Shown one piece after another: positions 37,201-48,180 of a stretch of 64,000 nucleotides of DNA; within the stretch, counting starts at the first letter, position 1; the number at the start of each line of letters is the position of its first letter. The translations under genes were made by a program, and so were the position numbers. Under the pieces are notes generated by a model, which was not told the DNA's origin, searched no databases, and was given only the letters and a program-made list of their open reading frames with translations. The DNA is from Patiria pectinifera (lineage: Eukaryota > Echinodermata > Asteroidea > Valvatida > Asterinidae): NCBI GenBank assembly GCA_029964075.1, contig CM057147.1, positions 25,937,513 through 26,001,512 on the forward strand. Reading direction: 5' to 3'.

Positions 37201-39112
37201 GCTCAAAGTGCATATACCTATCTTTGGTGCGTCCGCACCTGGAGTATGCTGTGACAGCGTGGGACCAACACATCGAGTGTAACGCCATAACACTGGACAG
37301 AGTCCAAAGACAGCTAGGCAGCAAGATTCTGCACAAAGAATTACAGTAGGGAAGAGGGAACAGTCACTGGAATCCTGGAGCACCTCAAGGGAGACCTGAA
37401 AGAGCGTAGGAAGATACAAAGACTATCAACGCTCTACAAAACCAAACACGAACTGGTTGCCATCTCACGAGCAGAGCACCTCACCTTAAACACAAGAAAT
37501 ACCAGGGGGCACCAACACAAAATCTACAAACGACATGCAACCAAGGAAGCCTACAAGAACTCTTTCTTCCCGAGAACCATTACATAATATGGAACAAGTT
37601 GCCAGCCAACGTCGTCAAATGTAACACACAATTGCATTCAAGGATAGTGCATCCAAGCACTTCGTGGACAACTAAGGCAATGTACTAAGTCATCTCCACA
37701 TCCACTCCATGCGAGTCATAAGGACAAAAGTTGGTGTGATAATCTTGAGAAAAAAAATCCAGTTTCGAGATCCAAAAATGTTGTGCATACATTTTCTATG
37801 TTTTCTTAAAATGTATTGTACCACTGGGCTGAAACTGCAACAGATAGTTATATGCACCATACTTCAGTTTTGTGACAAGTTTAATGTTTCAAATAAACAA
37901 CAAAATTGTACAGAAACCGCATGTTTTCCAAGAAAAGTGTGCATCCGTTTACTATTGTAGTGTAAACTTTAATGTTCTCCCACTGCAATCTTTTCCATGA
38001 TTATTCCAAACACAGTCTGCCTCTATCTCTCCCGGAGAATAGTTTTTTCCTTCTTTAAATTTTGATCAATATTAGATTTAATTTCATCTTACATTTCAAC
38101 GTTTTTTCAGTAATGCAGGGTTCCCTAAGTCAGAGACAAAATCATGGAATTTAAAGATATCATGGAAAATCATGGAATCTTGCACTACTCGTACGTAGTG
38201 TGGCTATGGCAGCCTTCCGGTTTGCATTCTGTTTACTACACTTCCTCTTTATGGTCTACATTTGTTGCTCCTTCAATGCACCATTGTGATGATTCTGTGG
38301 TGCGCAGTGGTCTTAATGTCAAACTTTAAGGCTGAAAGGGAGTGGTGTCCCTCGCCTTTAGAGCAACTGTCTCCCTGAAACAGCGGGGAGATTAGTTACG
38401 GAAACCCTTATTTTGTCCTTGAAAAGTCATGGTATTTCATCACAAGATTCCATGGGATCCCTGATCATTTGTCACCAATCACGTAAATACCAAGTATTAG
38501 ATACTAAGTCCGGTAAATCTGATTCCGAGACCCAAAGATTGTGACTTTCCCAATGAATCTCAGGCAAGATAGGTACCAGCTTCGAGTTACCGAAACTGGC
38601 AGTATTTCTATTGGTTCCAGAAATGTAAGCATTTTTTGGAACCTGCTGTCCTTGACTTTGATATGCTCGTGAAAGCTTTGATGTTAGGTGTAAAATGGTC
38701 TTACTAACAAAATGCTTGCCATGCTTGTTTTCAGTTCTGAAAATTCAGTTCTGAAATTTCAAACCCAGGAATCGTCAGAGAAGTTATGACCTTTAATTTA
38801 TATGATCGTCCGTCCAGTCAAGTTCTTAATGCCTTGTGTTGATACAAAGAGAATATACTCAGTTCCCCTATGTAATTTGTTTTATTTTTGTTGTACTTTC
38901 AAACCAGGCTGTTCTTCCTTGATGAGGAAGCAGGTACCCAGACGACCCTTCACTGTGCCCTGGATGGCTCGATACCTCAGCTCTCTGGCAGTTACTTTGA
39001 CAACAGCCAGGTGATGGCGCCCTCAGCGCTCGCTGATGATGACGAGCTGGCCCGGCGATTGTGGCAAGTCAGCTGTGAAGCCACCGGCTTGGATTGCACC
39101 TCAACAAATTGA
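34294..39112 (+). CDS. RDH-4: retinol dehydrogenase-like SDR
   Basis: Exons 34294-34435, 35340-35582, 36478-36907 and 38908-39112 join into 340 codons (339 residues), phases 1, 1 and 2. Anchor at about 10-28; TGGNSGIG 47-54 followed by WWTALDF; ACRSLQK after beta-2; NNAG 126-129; catalytic N151, S179, Y209 and K213 (YDISK). Exon 3 has two extra residues over RDH-3, in the TAETDS segment. The C-terminus carries LDEEAGTQTTLHCALDGS and ends CTSTN. Intron 2 contains an inverted-repeat element and intron 3 (2000 bp) a small MITE and a LINE fragment, both also present in RDH-5. From exon 3 onward the locus is almost the same as RDH-5. AATAAA lies at 39374-39379. NADP(H)-dependent, membrane-anchored retinoid or lipid oxidoreductase by family. 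Confidence 0.9.
35660..36290. mobile_element. Inverted-repeat element in RDH-4 intron 2
   Basis: Ends are inverted: CGTCACCGACACCACCAAGT on the left against ACTTGGTGGTGTCGCTGACG (with one interruption) on the right. The interior has repeated words ACGAAGTAACACTC and their complements. Both edges touch ATTT. It is absent from the same intron of RDH-5 (262 bp). Non-coding. Confidence 0.7.
37050..37670 (+). mobile_element. Small MITE (37050-37165) plus CR1-like LINE fragment (37190-37665) in RDH-4 intron 3
   Basis: The MITE has ends ACACTGCAAAAACTG and CAGTTTATGCAGTGT and repeated TTTAACACC words. The LINE piece reads SLVRPHLEYAVTAWDQHIE, TLDRVQRQLG and later FFPRTI, WNKLPANVV, which are the closing motifs of CR1/Jockey-type reverse-transcriptase proteins; stops and a frameshift interrupt it. 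A near-identical pair lies in RDH-5 intron 3 at about 41878-42495. Confidence 0.75.
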
Positions 39113-40240
39113 CGTCTTTTTCTGCCTCGTGGAAGACCCATTCCAGGAATATCTATCGGACCGGGCAATGAAGAGTGCGCGCGCACAGACCAATTATGTC
39201 GTAACTTTTGGTCGGGTGGTGATTGTGGAATATACTGATGGAAGTAATAATTCTTCATATTTGACATACGTGCGTATCTTAATTCACCAAACAAAAATCA
39301 ATTCACATTGATTTCATACAAATGTTTATTAGTCTAAAATTTGATATAAGTTACAAGAAGCTTGGCCGAAAATAATAAATAATACATTTGAAATTATTTT
39401 AATTCGACGACATATAGCCATTTGAATTCAACCATTGAGCACCATTGACTTTAGGATTGGTGCCATTAGCACAAATTTGTTTCAATATAACACCATACGA
39501 GCACCAATTGATATTGTTTCAACCATTAAGCATCATTGATTTTACCATTTAACATCAATAGTTTCCGTACAAAACCATACAAGTACTACTTAATATTGGG
39601 ATTTTTTTTACCATTGATCACCATTGTTTTTACCATTACTGTAATACCACTTAGCACCAATGGTTTCCACACAAAACCATACGAGTACCATTTGATATTG
39701 ATTTTAACCACGGAGCACCATTGATTTTTACCATTAGTACTACTTAGCACCATTGTTGCCATACACAAGCCATACGGGTACCATATCAATACTGATATTA
39801 ACCATTGAGCACCATTGATTCACCATTGGTATAATGGTTTCTATACAATACCATACGAGTACCATTTGATATTGTTTTAACCATTGAGCATCATGACTTT
39901 TACCATTGGTTACCAAACCTCACAAATATTAATAAGGTTCCTATCCATTATGGTATGCAGTAGAAATTTGCACTATTGCCTCCTTCACGAGTTATTAATT
40001 AATAAATATCACCCATAAATATCACCGCTCTGTTTTAGCGTCACTGTACGTAATCGGATTAAGTTTGCTTAACAACGCTAGACGCAGAGCCTTCGCAACC
40101 ACAAGGCTGAGTAGATTGGAAAACCACACGTGTGGCCGAACGTACAGCGCAGCACGTCCACACAAGTGGAGCTATGTTTAAACGTGATCATGATGATGAT
40201 GTACATGCCCAAATAGATAACATCATATTGTTGACTTTCC
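39113..40240. repeat. RDH-4 3' flank with CCATTGAGCACC repeat field
   Basis: AATAAA at 39374-39379 follows the RDH-4 stop. From about 39430 to 39920 a degenerate tandem repeat of roughly 70-90 bp recurs, built from ACCATTGAGCACCATTGA, TTTTACCATT and CCATACGAGTACCATTTGAT. About six units can be followed. It is non-coding; the same field follows RDH-5. Confidence 0.75.
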
Positions 40241-40398
40241 AGGCATCACTGTTTACAGTCCAAAAGAGAACAATGATAATGTGCACAGTCATGCATTTGC
40301 AGTTAATATAGTTTTAGGGTCAACGGTTTTCAAATCACACACACCACCCTGTACATACACTGCTAAGCGTTGATGTACGTTGTGTTCTGCAAAAAGAA
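40241..40398 (+). promoter_or_regulatory. 5' flank block of RDH-5
   Basis: Contains CATCACTGTTTACAGTCCAA, AGAACAATGATAATGTGCAC, TTGCAGTTAA, GGTTTTCAAATCACAC and GTTGTGTTCTGCAAAAAGAA immediately before the start codon, in the same order as RDH-3/4/6. Probable promoter/5' UTR (inference from paralogue conservation). Confidence 0.5.
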
Positions 40399-43300
40399 AT
40401 GGCACTGCTGTCTAGAGTAGCCAAGTGGCTGGTGCCGATCATAGTGGTACTGTATGCTGTGTTTTACTGGCATATGTTTGTCAATCGGAAGTACTTCACC
40501 GACGACGTTAAGCTCAATGGAAAGACGACCATTGTAACAGGTGGGCAGAACATACAGTTTGGGCTTAAAATCATTTGGCAGCATTAACTGCATTTGACCG
40601 TTAACGATTCTGTTTTAGCTGCTACTAAAGGACCAGCCTATGTAATTAGACTGGTTGTTGGCTGATGATGAGAGCCGGGCAGTGCTGTTGTATATGAATA
40701 CCCTGTAACCCAAGTAAACGGGCTAAATCCGGCTGACTAGACCAGTTGCATGGAAAGAACCAGATTAACTCGGTTTGCCTTGCCCTGTTTTGTTTTAAAT
40801 AGGAGCAAACTCCGGCATTGGCTGGTGGACAGCTCTCGACTTTGCCCAGCGAGGCGCCCGGGTCATCCTCGCCTGTCGCAATCTCGAGAAGGCTGAAGAC
40901 GCCGCCAAGGAGATAAAAATTCGTACGGGCAACTCGGAGGTTGTGGTGCGCAAGCTGGAGCTATCGAGCCTGAAGTCGGTCAGGGACTTTGCTCAACAAA
41001 TCAACGAAGAAGAGAAAAGACTTGACATTCTAGTTAACAATGCAGGTATGAACTCCATGCACAGTTTTTCCCTTCAACTTCGATCGAGGTAGAGTGATTG
41101 ATCGAATCCCCACCCTAAACTTAAGTCTTGGCATTCACAAAGTATGTTTGTTTAAAGTCTTTTTGTTTTGATTTGTCTTTAACAAGCGTACTTGTTGGAA
41201 TAACAAGTGAAACTGTGTTCCTTAAGCAAGGATTTCTCCTTTCTATCGAAGCATTATATTATTATAAGAAATTTATATTTTTCATTCACATATGCACCCG
41301 TTTGCAGGTCTTACCCGTTTGCAGCAGCGAGCCGCGGCGACGGAGGATAATTTCGATCTTGTCTTCGGTGTCAATCACTTCGGCCACTTCCTGCTGACCA
41401 ACCTCCTTCTGGACCTGCTGAAGAAGAGCTCCCCCAGCCGGGTGGTCACCGTTTCCTCTGCCGCCAATTATTTCGCCCCGGATTCCATGAATCTGACTCG
41501 CGAGGACCCAGCCGTGGCCAGTTTGCTGTATCCTCACTTGGAGGGCTACATCATCAGCAAGGTGGCCAACATTCTGTTCGGCCGGGAGCTTGCCAGGAGG
41601 GAAGCATCTAGTGGTTTAGTCTCCGTCTCCCTGCATCCAGGGACCATCTATACTCCAATAATGAAAAAAATCATGACCGCTGAAACAGACTCAGTGTGGA
41701 TGAAAACTCTTCACTACACACTGTCTCCGTTAATGTGGTAAGTATAACATGCATGGTTGAGACAATATCCAAATATTAATTGCTTCCATTCTCCTCAGAA
41801 ATGTTGAAACAGTTTTGGAATAATGTATACAGCTTTTAAAGCCATGTAGTATCGTTTGAAATTCTCCGGGAAACCTACCTACACTGCAAAAACTGTAGTG
41901 TTAATTTAACACCATTCGGTATTTATATAGGACAACATCAGTATAATTTAACACCAGATGGTCCTATATAGATACCAATTGTGTAAATTTAACACCGCAG
42001 TTTATGCAGTGTAACAGGTATAGAAACCCTGCTCAAAGTGCATATACCTATCTTTGGTGCGTCCGCACCTGGAGTATGCTGTGACAGCGTGGGACCAACA
42101 CATCGAGTGTAACGCCAAAACACTGGACAGAGTCCAAAGACAGCTAGGCTGCAAGATTCTGCACAAAGAATTACAGTAGGGAAGAGGGAACAGTCACTGG
42201 AATCCTGGAGCACCTCAAGGGAGACCTGAAAGAGCGTAGGAAGATACAAAGACTATCAATGCTCTACAAAACCAAACACGAACTGGTTGCCATCTCACGA
42301 GCAGAGCACCTCACCTTAAACACAAAAAAATACCAGGGGGCACCAACACAAAATCTACAAACGACATGCAACCAAGGAAGCCTACAATAACTCTTTTCTC
42401 CCGAGAACCATTACAGAATATGGAACAAGTTGCCAGCCAACGTCTTCAACTGTAAGACACTATTGCATTCAAGGATAGTGCATCCAAGCACTTCGTGGAC
42501 AACTAAGGCAATTTACTAAGTCATCTCCACATCCACTCCATGCGAGTCATAAGGACAAAAGTTGGTGTGATATTCTTGAGTGAATTTTATCGACTCAACA
42601 AGAACCAGAACCAGAGGTGAAGATAGGACTGGTACTAAATACCATGTGAAGTTATTCGGTCTGAAATGTTATCGTTTGTAAGAAAATTAACATTGAATTT
42701 AGGCAGTCACACTTTTTTTGAGTGCGTCGGCAACAAAATCCAGTTGCGAGATCCAAAAATGTTGTGCATACATTTTCTATGTTTTCATAAAATGTATTGT
42801 ATCGCTGAGCTTAAACTGCAGTATATAGTTATATGCACCCTACTTCAGTTATGGGACAAGTTTAATGTTTCAAATAAACAACAAAATTGTACAGAAACCT
42901 CATTGTAGAGTAACATGTTTTCCAAGAAAAGTGCGCATCCCGCCATTTACTACAGTAGTGTAAACCTCAATTTTCTCCCACTGCAATCTTTTTCATGATT
43001 ATTCCAAACACAGTCTGCCTCTATCTCTCCTGGATAATCGTTTTTCCTTCTTTAAATTTTGATCAATATTAGATTTAATTTCATCTTACATGTCAACGTT
43101 TTTCAGTAATTCAGGGTTCCCTAAGTCTTAGAAAAAAATCATGGAATTTAAAGATATCATGGGAAATCATGGAATCTTGCACTACCCGTACGTATTAATG
43201 ATGTATAATGTGGCTATGGCAGCCTTCCGGTTTGCATTCTGTTTTACTACACTTCCTCTTTATGGCCTACATTTGTTGCTCCTTCAATGCACCATTGTGA

Positions 43301-44123
43301 TGATTCTGTGGTGCGCAGTGGTCTTAATGTCAAACTTTAAGGCTGAAAGGGAGTGGTGTCCCTTGCCTTTAGAGCAACTGTCTCCCTGAAACAGCGGGGA
43401 GATTAGTTACGGAAACCCTTATTTTGTCCTTGAAAAGTTACGGTATTTCATCACAAGATTCCATGGGATCCCTGATCATTTGTCACCAATCACGTAAATA
43501 CCAAGTATTAGATACTAAGTCCGGTAAATCTGGTTCCGAGACCCAAAGATTCTGACTTTCCCAATGAATCTCAGGCCAGATAGGTACCAGCTTCGAGTTG
43601 CCGAAACTGGCAGTATTTCTATTGGTTCCAGAAATGTAAGCATTTTTTGGAATCTGCTGTCCTTGACTTTGATATGCTCGTGAAAGCTTTGATGTTAGGT
43701 GTAAAATGGTCTTACTAACAAAATGCTTGCCATGCTTGTTTTCAGTTCTGAAAATTCAGTTCTGAAATTTCAAACCCAGGAATCGTCAGAGAAGTTATGA
43801 CCTTTAATTTATATGATCGTCCGTCCAGTCAAGTTCTTAATGCCTTGTGTTGATACAAAGAGAATATAGTCAGTTCCCCTATGTAATTTGTGTTATTTTT
43901 GTTATACTTTTAAAACAGGCTGTTCTTCCTTGATGAGGAAGCAGGTACCCAGACGACCCTTCACTGTGCCCTGGATGGCTCGATACCTCAGCTCTCTGGC
44001 AGTTACTTTGACAACAGTCAGGTGATGGCGCCCTCAGCGCTCGCTGAGGATGACGAGCTGGCCCGGCGATTGTGGCAAGTCAGCTGCGAAGCCACTGGCT
44101 TGAAATGCACCTCAACAAATTGA
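40399..44123 (+). CDS. RDH-5: retinol dehydrogenase-like SDR
   Basis: Exons 40399-40540, 40803-41045, 41308-41737 and 43919-44123 join into 340 codons (339 residues), phases 1, 1 and 2. Anchor at about 10-28 (LVPIIVVLYAVFYW); cofactor motif TGANSGIG 47-54 followed by WWTALDF; ACRN; NNAG 126-129; catalytic N151, S179, Y209 and K213 (YIISK). C-terminal GTQTTLHCALDGS, LWQVSCEATG and CTSTN. Introns 1 and 2 are both 262 bp and free of insertions, so they serve as empty-site references for RDH-4 and RDH-6. Intron 3 (2181 bp) carries the same MITE and LINE fragment as RDH-4. AATAAA at 44385-44390. Membrane-anchored NADP(H) retinoid or lipid oxidoreductase by family; substrate unknown. Confidence 0.9.
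41878..42500 (+). mobile_element. Small MITE plus CR1-like LINE fragment in RDH-5 intron 3
   Basis: Duplicate of the pair in RDH-4 intron 3, carried along by the segmental duplication: MITE at about 41878-41995 and LINE closing motifs (RPHLEYAVTAWDQHIE, TLDRVQRQLG) at about 42005-42495. Independent small substitutions and indels separate the two copies. Confidence 0.75.
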
Positions 44124-45257
44124 TGTCTATTTCTGCCTCGTAGAAGACCCATTCCAGGAATATCTATCGGACCGGGCAATGAAGAGTGCGCGCGCACAGA
44201 CCAATTATGTCGTAACTTTTGGTCGGGTGGTGATTGTGGAATATACTGATGGAAGTAATAATTCTTCATATTTGACATACGTGCGTATCTTAATTCACCA
44301 AACAAAAATCAATTCACATTGATTTCATACAAATGTTAATTAGTCTAAAATTTGATATAAGTTACAAGAAGCTTGGCCGAAAATAATAAATAATGCATGC
44401 GAAATTATTTTAATTCGATGACATATAGCCATTTGAATTCAACCATTGAGCACCATTGACGTTAGGATTGGTGCCATTACCACAATTTGTTTAAAGCAAA
44501 ACCATACGAGTACCATTTGATGTTGTTTCAACCATTGAGCATCATTGATTTTACCATTTAACATCAATAGTTTCCGTACAAAACCATACAAGTACTACTT
44601 AATATTGTGGGTTTTTTTGACCATTGATCACCATTGTTTTTACCATTACTGTAATACCACTTAGCACCAATGGTTTCCACACAAAACCATACGAGTACCA
44701 TTTGATATTGATTTTAACCACGGAGCACCATTGATTTTTACCATTAGTACTACTTAGCACCATTGTTGCCATACACAAGCCATACGGGTACCATATCAAT
44801 ACTGATATTAACCATTGAGCACCATTGATTCACCATTGGTAAAATGGTTTCTATACAATACCATACGAGTACCATTTGATATTGTTTTAACCGTTGAGCA
44901 TCATGACTTTTACCATTGGTTACCAAGCCTCACAAATATTAATAAGGTTCCTATCCATTATGGTATGCAGTAGAAATTTGCACTATTGCCTCCTTCACGA
45001 GTTATTAATTAATAAATATCACCCATAAATATCACCGCTCTGTTTTAGCGTCACTGTACGTAATCGGATTAAGTTTGCTTAACAATGCTAGACGCAGAGC
45101 CTTCGCAACCACAAGGCTGAGTAGATTGGAAAACCACACGTGTGGCCGAACGTACAGCGCAGCACGTCCACACAAGTGGGGCTATGTTTAAACACGATCA
45201 TGATGATGATGATGATGTATATGCCCAAATAGATTACATCATATTGTTGACTTTCCA
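44124..45257. repeat. RDH-5 3' flank with CCATTGAGCACC repeat field
   Basis: AATAAA at 44385-44390. About 44440-44930 is the second copy of the degenerate ACCATTGAGCACCATTGA / CCATACGAGTACCATTTGAT field described behind RDH-4, nearly identical to it. At about 45195-45220 a GATGAT microsatellite is two or three units longer than in the sister copy. Confidence 0.75.
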
Positions 45258-45429
45258 GGTATCACTGTGTACAATCCAGAAGAGAACAATGATAACAATG
45301 TGCACAGTCATGCATCCTTGCAGTTAACGTTTATAATATAGTTTTAGGGTTTACGGTTTTCAAATCACACACCACCCTGTACATATACTGCTAATTAGTG
45401 TTGATGTACGTTGTGTTCTGCAAAAAGAA
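45258..45429 (+). promoter_or_regulatory. 5' flank block of RDH-6
   Basis: Same words as in front of RDH-5: TATCACTGTGTACAATCC, AGAACAATGATAACAATG, CTTGCAGTTAACG, GGTTTTCAAATCACAC and GTTGTGTTCTGCAAAAAGAA. Probable promoter/5' UTR. Confidence 0.5.
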
Positions 45430-48180
45430 ATGGCACTGCTGTCTAGAGTATTTAAGTGGCTGGTGCCGATCCTAGTGCTACTGTATGCTGTGTTTTACTG
45501 GCATATGTTTGTCAATCGGAAGTACTTCACCGACGACGTTAAGCTCAATGGAAAGACGGCCATTGTAACAGGTGGGCAGAACATACAGTTTGGGCTTGAA
45601 ATCATTTGGCAGCATTAACTGCATTTGACCGTTAACGATTCTGTTTTAGCTGCTACTAAAGGGCCAGCCTATGTAATTAGACTAGTTGTTGGCTGATGAT
45701 GAGAGCTGGGCAGTGCTATTGTATATGAATACCCTGTAACCCCAGTAAACGGGCTAAATCCGGCTGAGTAGACCAGTTGCATGAAAAGAACCAGATTAAC
45801 TCGGCTTGCCTTGCCCTGTTTTGTTTTAAATAGGAGCAAACTCCGGCATTGGCTGGTGGACAGCTCTCGACTTTGCCCAGCGAGGCGCCCGGGTCATCCT
45901 CGCCTGTCGCAATCTCCAGAAGGCTGAAGACGCCGCCAAGGAGATAAAAATGCGTACGGGCAACTCGGAGGTTGTGGTGCGCAAGCTGGAGCTATCGAGC
46001 CTGAAGTCGGTCAGGGACTTTGCTCAACAAATCAACGAAGAAGAGAAAAGGCTCGACATTCTAGTTAACAATGCAGGTATGAACTCCATGCACATGTTTT
46101 CCCTCCAACTTCGATCGAGGTAGAGAGATTGATCGATTCCCCACCCCAGACTTAAGTCTTGGCATTCACAAAGTATGTGACTTTGTTTTTTTGTTTTAAT
46201 TTGTCTTTAACAAGCGTACTTGTTGGAATAACAAGTGAAACTGTGTCGCTTAGAGGGAAAATTCAACTTTTGCAAACATCGAAGAATAAAACTACCAAGT
46301 TTTTACGAAATACCTTACTAGGATGTTGGTAAATGACAGTCTTAAGCATCCTGTAAAATTATGGCACCTGGTGTCAAGTCATTTTCAAGAAAATGGTATT
46401 TTTGTATACATTTCCAACGGTGGTCGGCCGACCACCGTTGGAAAACCTAACTATTTTTCAACTTCTGCTCCTATTTTACAATTTTTTTCAGTCCAAATGT
46501 TGTTTGCTATTGGTTACATGTTTATGAACGGGTGCAGGCAAGCTAGACTGGTTCCATTACCTTACAATTTTCCGACATCTATAAATTGATCCATTTTATC
46601 TTTAGTGGAGTCAGGGAACCAGACTACTTAAACATTTTTTTTTTATTATTTGTCCAGCATTTTCGAACACGAAACTTCAAACATGTCAGTTAAACAATAT
46701 TTGATATATTATAATAACCCCTCAAATAGTTCATTTCTGAAAATTACAGCAAAAGCCAATGATGTACATTCCCTTTAATTTCTCCTTTCTATCGCAGCAT
46801 TATAATATAAGAAATGTATGTTTTTAATTCACATAATATACACCCGTTTGCAGGTCTTACCCGTTTGCAGCAGCGAGCCGCGGTGACTGAGGATAATTTC
46901 GATCTGGTCTTCGGCGTCAACCACTTCGGCCACTTCCTTCTGACCAACCTGCTCCTGGACCTGCTGAAGAAGAGCGCCCCCAGCCGGGTGGTCACCGTCT
47001 CCTCCGCCGCCCATTATTTCGCCCCGGAGCCCATGAATCTGACCCGCGAGGACCCAGCCGTGGCCAGTTTGCTGTATCCTCACTTGGAGGGCTACCACAT
47101 CAGCAAGGTGGCCAACATTCAGTTTGGCCGGGAGCTGGCCAGGAGGGAAGCATCTAGCGGTGTAGTTTCTGTCTCTCTGCATCCCGGGACCATCTATACT
47201 CCGATATGGAAAAACTTCATGACTGTTGACAAAGACTCAGTGTGGATGAAAACTCTTTACTACACACTATCTCCTTTAATGTGGTAAGTTAAACATGCAT
47301 GGTTGAGACACCAACCAAATAGGCTTTCATTCTCAGCAAGTTGTAACAGTTTTGGAATATACATCTTTTAAAGCCATGTAGGATGGTTTGAAGTTATCCA
47401 GAAAAATACCTACCTATTCTAACAGATCTAGACCTTGGTCAACGGTGAAGATAGGACTGGTACCAAATACTCTGTAAAGCTCTTCGGTTTGAAATGGTAT
47501 CGTCCGGAAGAAAACTAACATTAAATGTGGGCATATGTTTTGAGTGCGTTAGGAACCAAATCCAGTTGTTAGGTCCAAAAATGTTGTGCATATACATTTT
47601 CTCTGCAGTTCATAAAAAGTTGATATTCCAAGAACAAAATCATGGAATCTTGCACAACCCATACGTAATGATGCAAAATACATGTATGAGGCTATGGCAG
47701 TCTTCCGGTTTGCATTCCATTTGCTGTACCGTTCCTCTTTATGGTCTACATTTGTTGCTCCTTCAATGCACCATTGCGATGCTTCTGTGGTGCGCAGTGG
47801 TATATGTCCGAACTTTAAGGCTAATAAGGAGTGGTGTCCCGTACCTCCAGGACAACTGTCTCCAAACAGCGGGGAAATAAGTCACGGAAAGCCCTTATTT
47901 TGTCCTAGGGAAAGTCATGGTATTTCATATCAAGATTTCTGTGGGAACCCTGATGATGTTATTGTTTGTCACTAGGCTCTTCATGATAGACGAGGAAGCA
48001 GGCACCCAGACGACCCTTCACTGTGCCCTGGATGACTCGATACGACAGCTCTCTGGCAGCTACTTTGACAACAGTCAGGTGATGGCGCCCTCAGCGCTCG
48101 CTGAGGATGACGAGCTGGCCCAGCGATTGTGGCAAGTCAGCTGTGAAGCCACCGGCTTGAAATGCACCTCAACAAATTGA
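45430..48180 (+). CDS. RDH-6: retinol dehydrogenase-like SDR
   Basis: Exons 45430-45571, 45834-46076, 46854-47283 and 47976-48180 join into 340 codons (339 residues), phases 1, 1 and 2. Anchor at about 10-28; TGANSGIG 47-54 then WWTALDF; ACRN; NNAG 126-129; catalytic N151, S179, Y209 and K213 (YHISK). C-terminal GTQTTLHCALDDS, LWQVSCEATG and CTSTN. Exons 1-2 resemble RDH-5, whereas intron 3 (692 bp) and exon 4 are more like RDH-3, with no LINE fragment; the gene is thus a junction product of the array's duplication. Intron 2 has a TTAA-target MITE. AATAAA at 48253-48258. Membrane-anchored NADP(H) retinoid or lipid oxidoreductase by family. Confidence 0.9.
46254..46774 (+). mobile_element. TTAA-target MITE, copy 1 (RDH-6 intron 2)
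   Basis: The 521-bp element begins AGGGAAAATTCAAC and ends TTGATGTACATTCCCT-like, flanked by TTAG (46250-46253) and TTAA (46775-46778). RDH-5 has an intact TTAA (CCTTAAGC, before GGATTTCTCC) at the corresponding place without the element. The centre contains a hairpin, CCAACGGTGGTCGG/CCGACCACCGTTGG. A TTAA target fits Kolobok or piggyBac-type insertion. Copies 2 and 3 are at 48918-49436 and about 51646-52169. Confidence 0.8.

Larger units (their letters stand above)
36460..46850 (+). repeat. Tandem segmental duplication, unit ~5 kb (two copies)
   Basis: The stretch from RDH-4 exon 3 through RDH-5 intron 2 (about 36460-41290) is repeated as RDH-5 exon 3 through RDH-6 intron 2 (about 41290-46850). 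Identity is high in exons, introns and intergenic DNA alike, including the same LINE fragment, the same small MITE and the same CCATTGAGCACC repeat field. Exon 4 copies are offset by 5011 bp and exon 1 copies by 5031 bp. The unit therefore joins the 3' half of one gene to the 5' half of the next, as expected from unequal crossing-over between neighbouring paralogues. Confidence 0.85.

Noticed and set aside
30978-47182. Long minus-strand frames opposite exon 3 of RDH-3, 4, 5 and 6
   Set aside because: Antisense shadows with no domain; the composition simply mirrors the conserved + strand exons.
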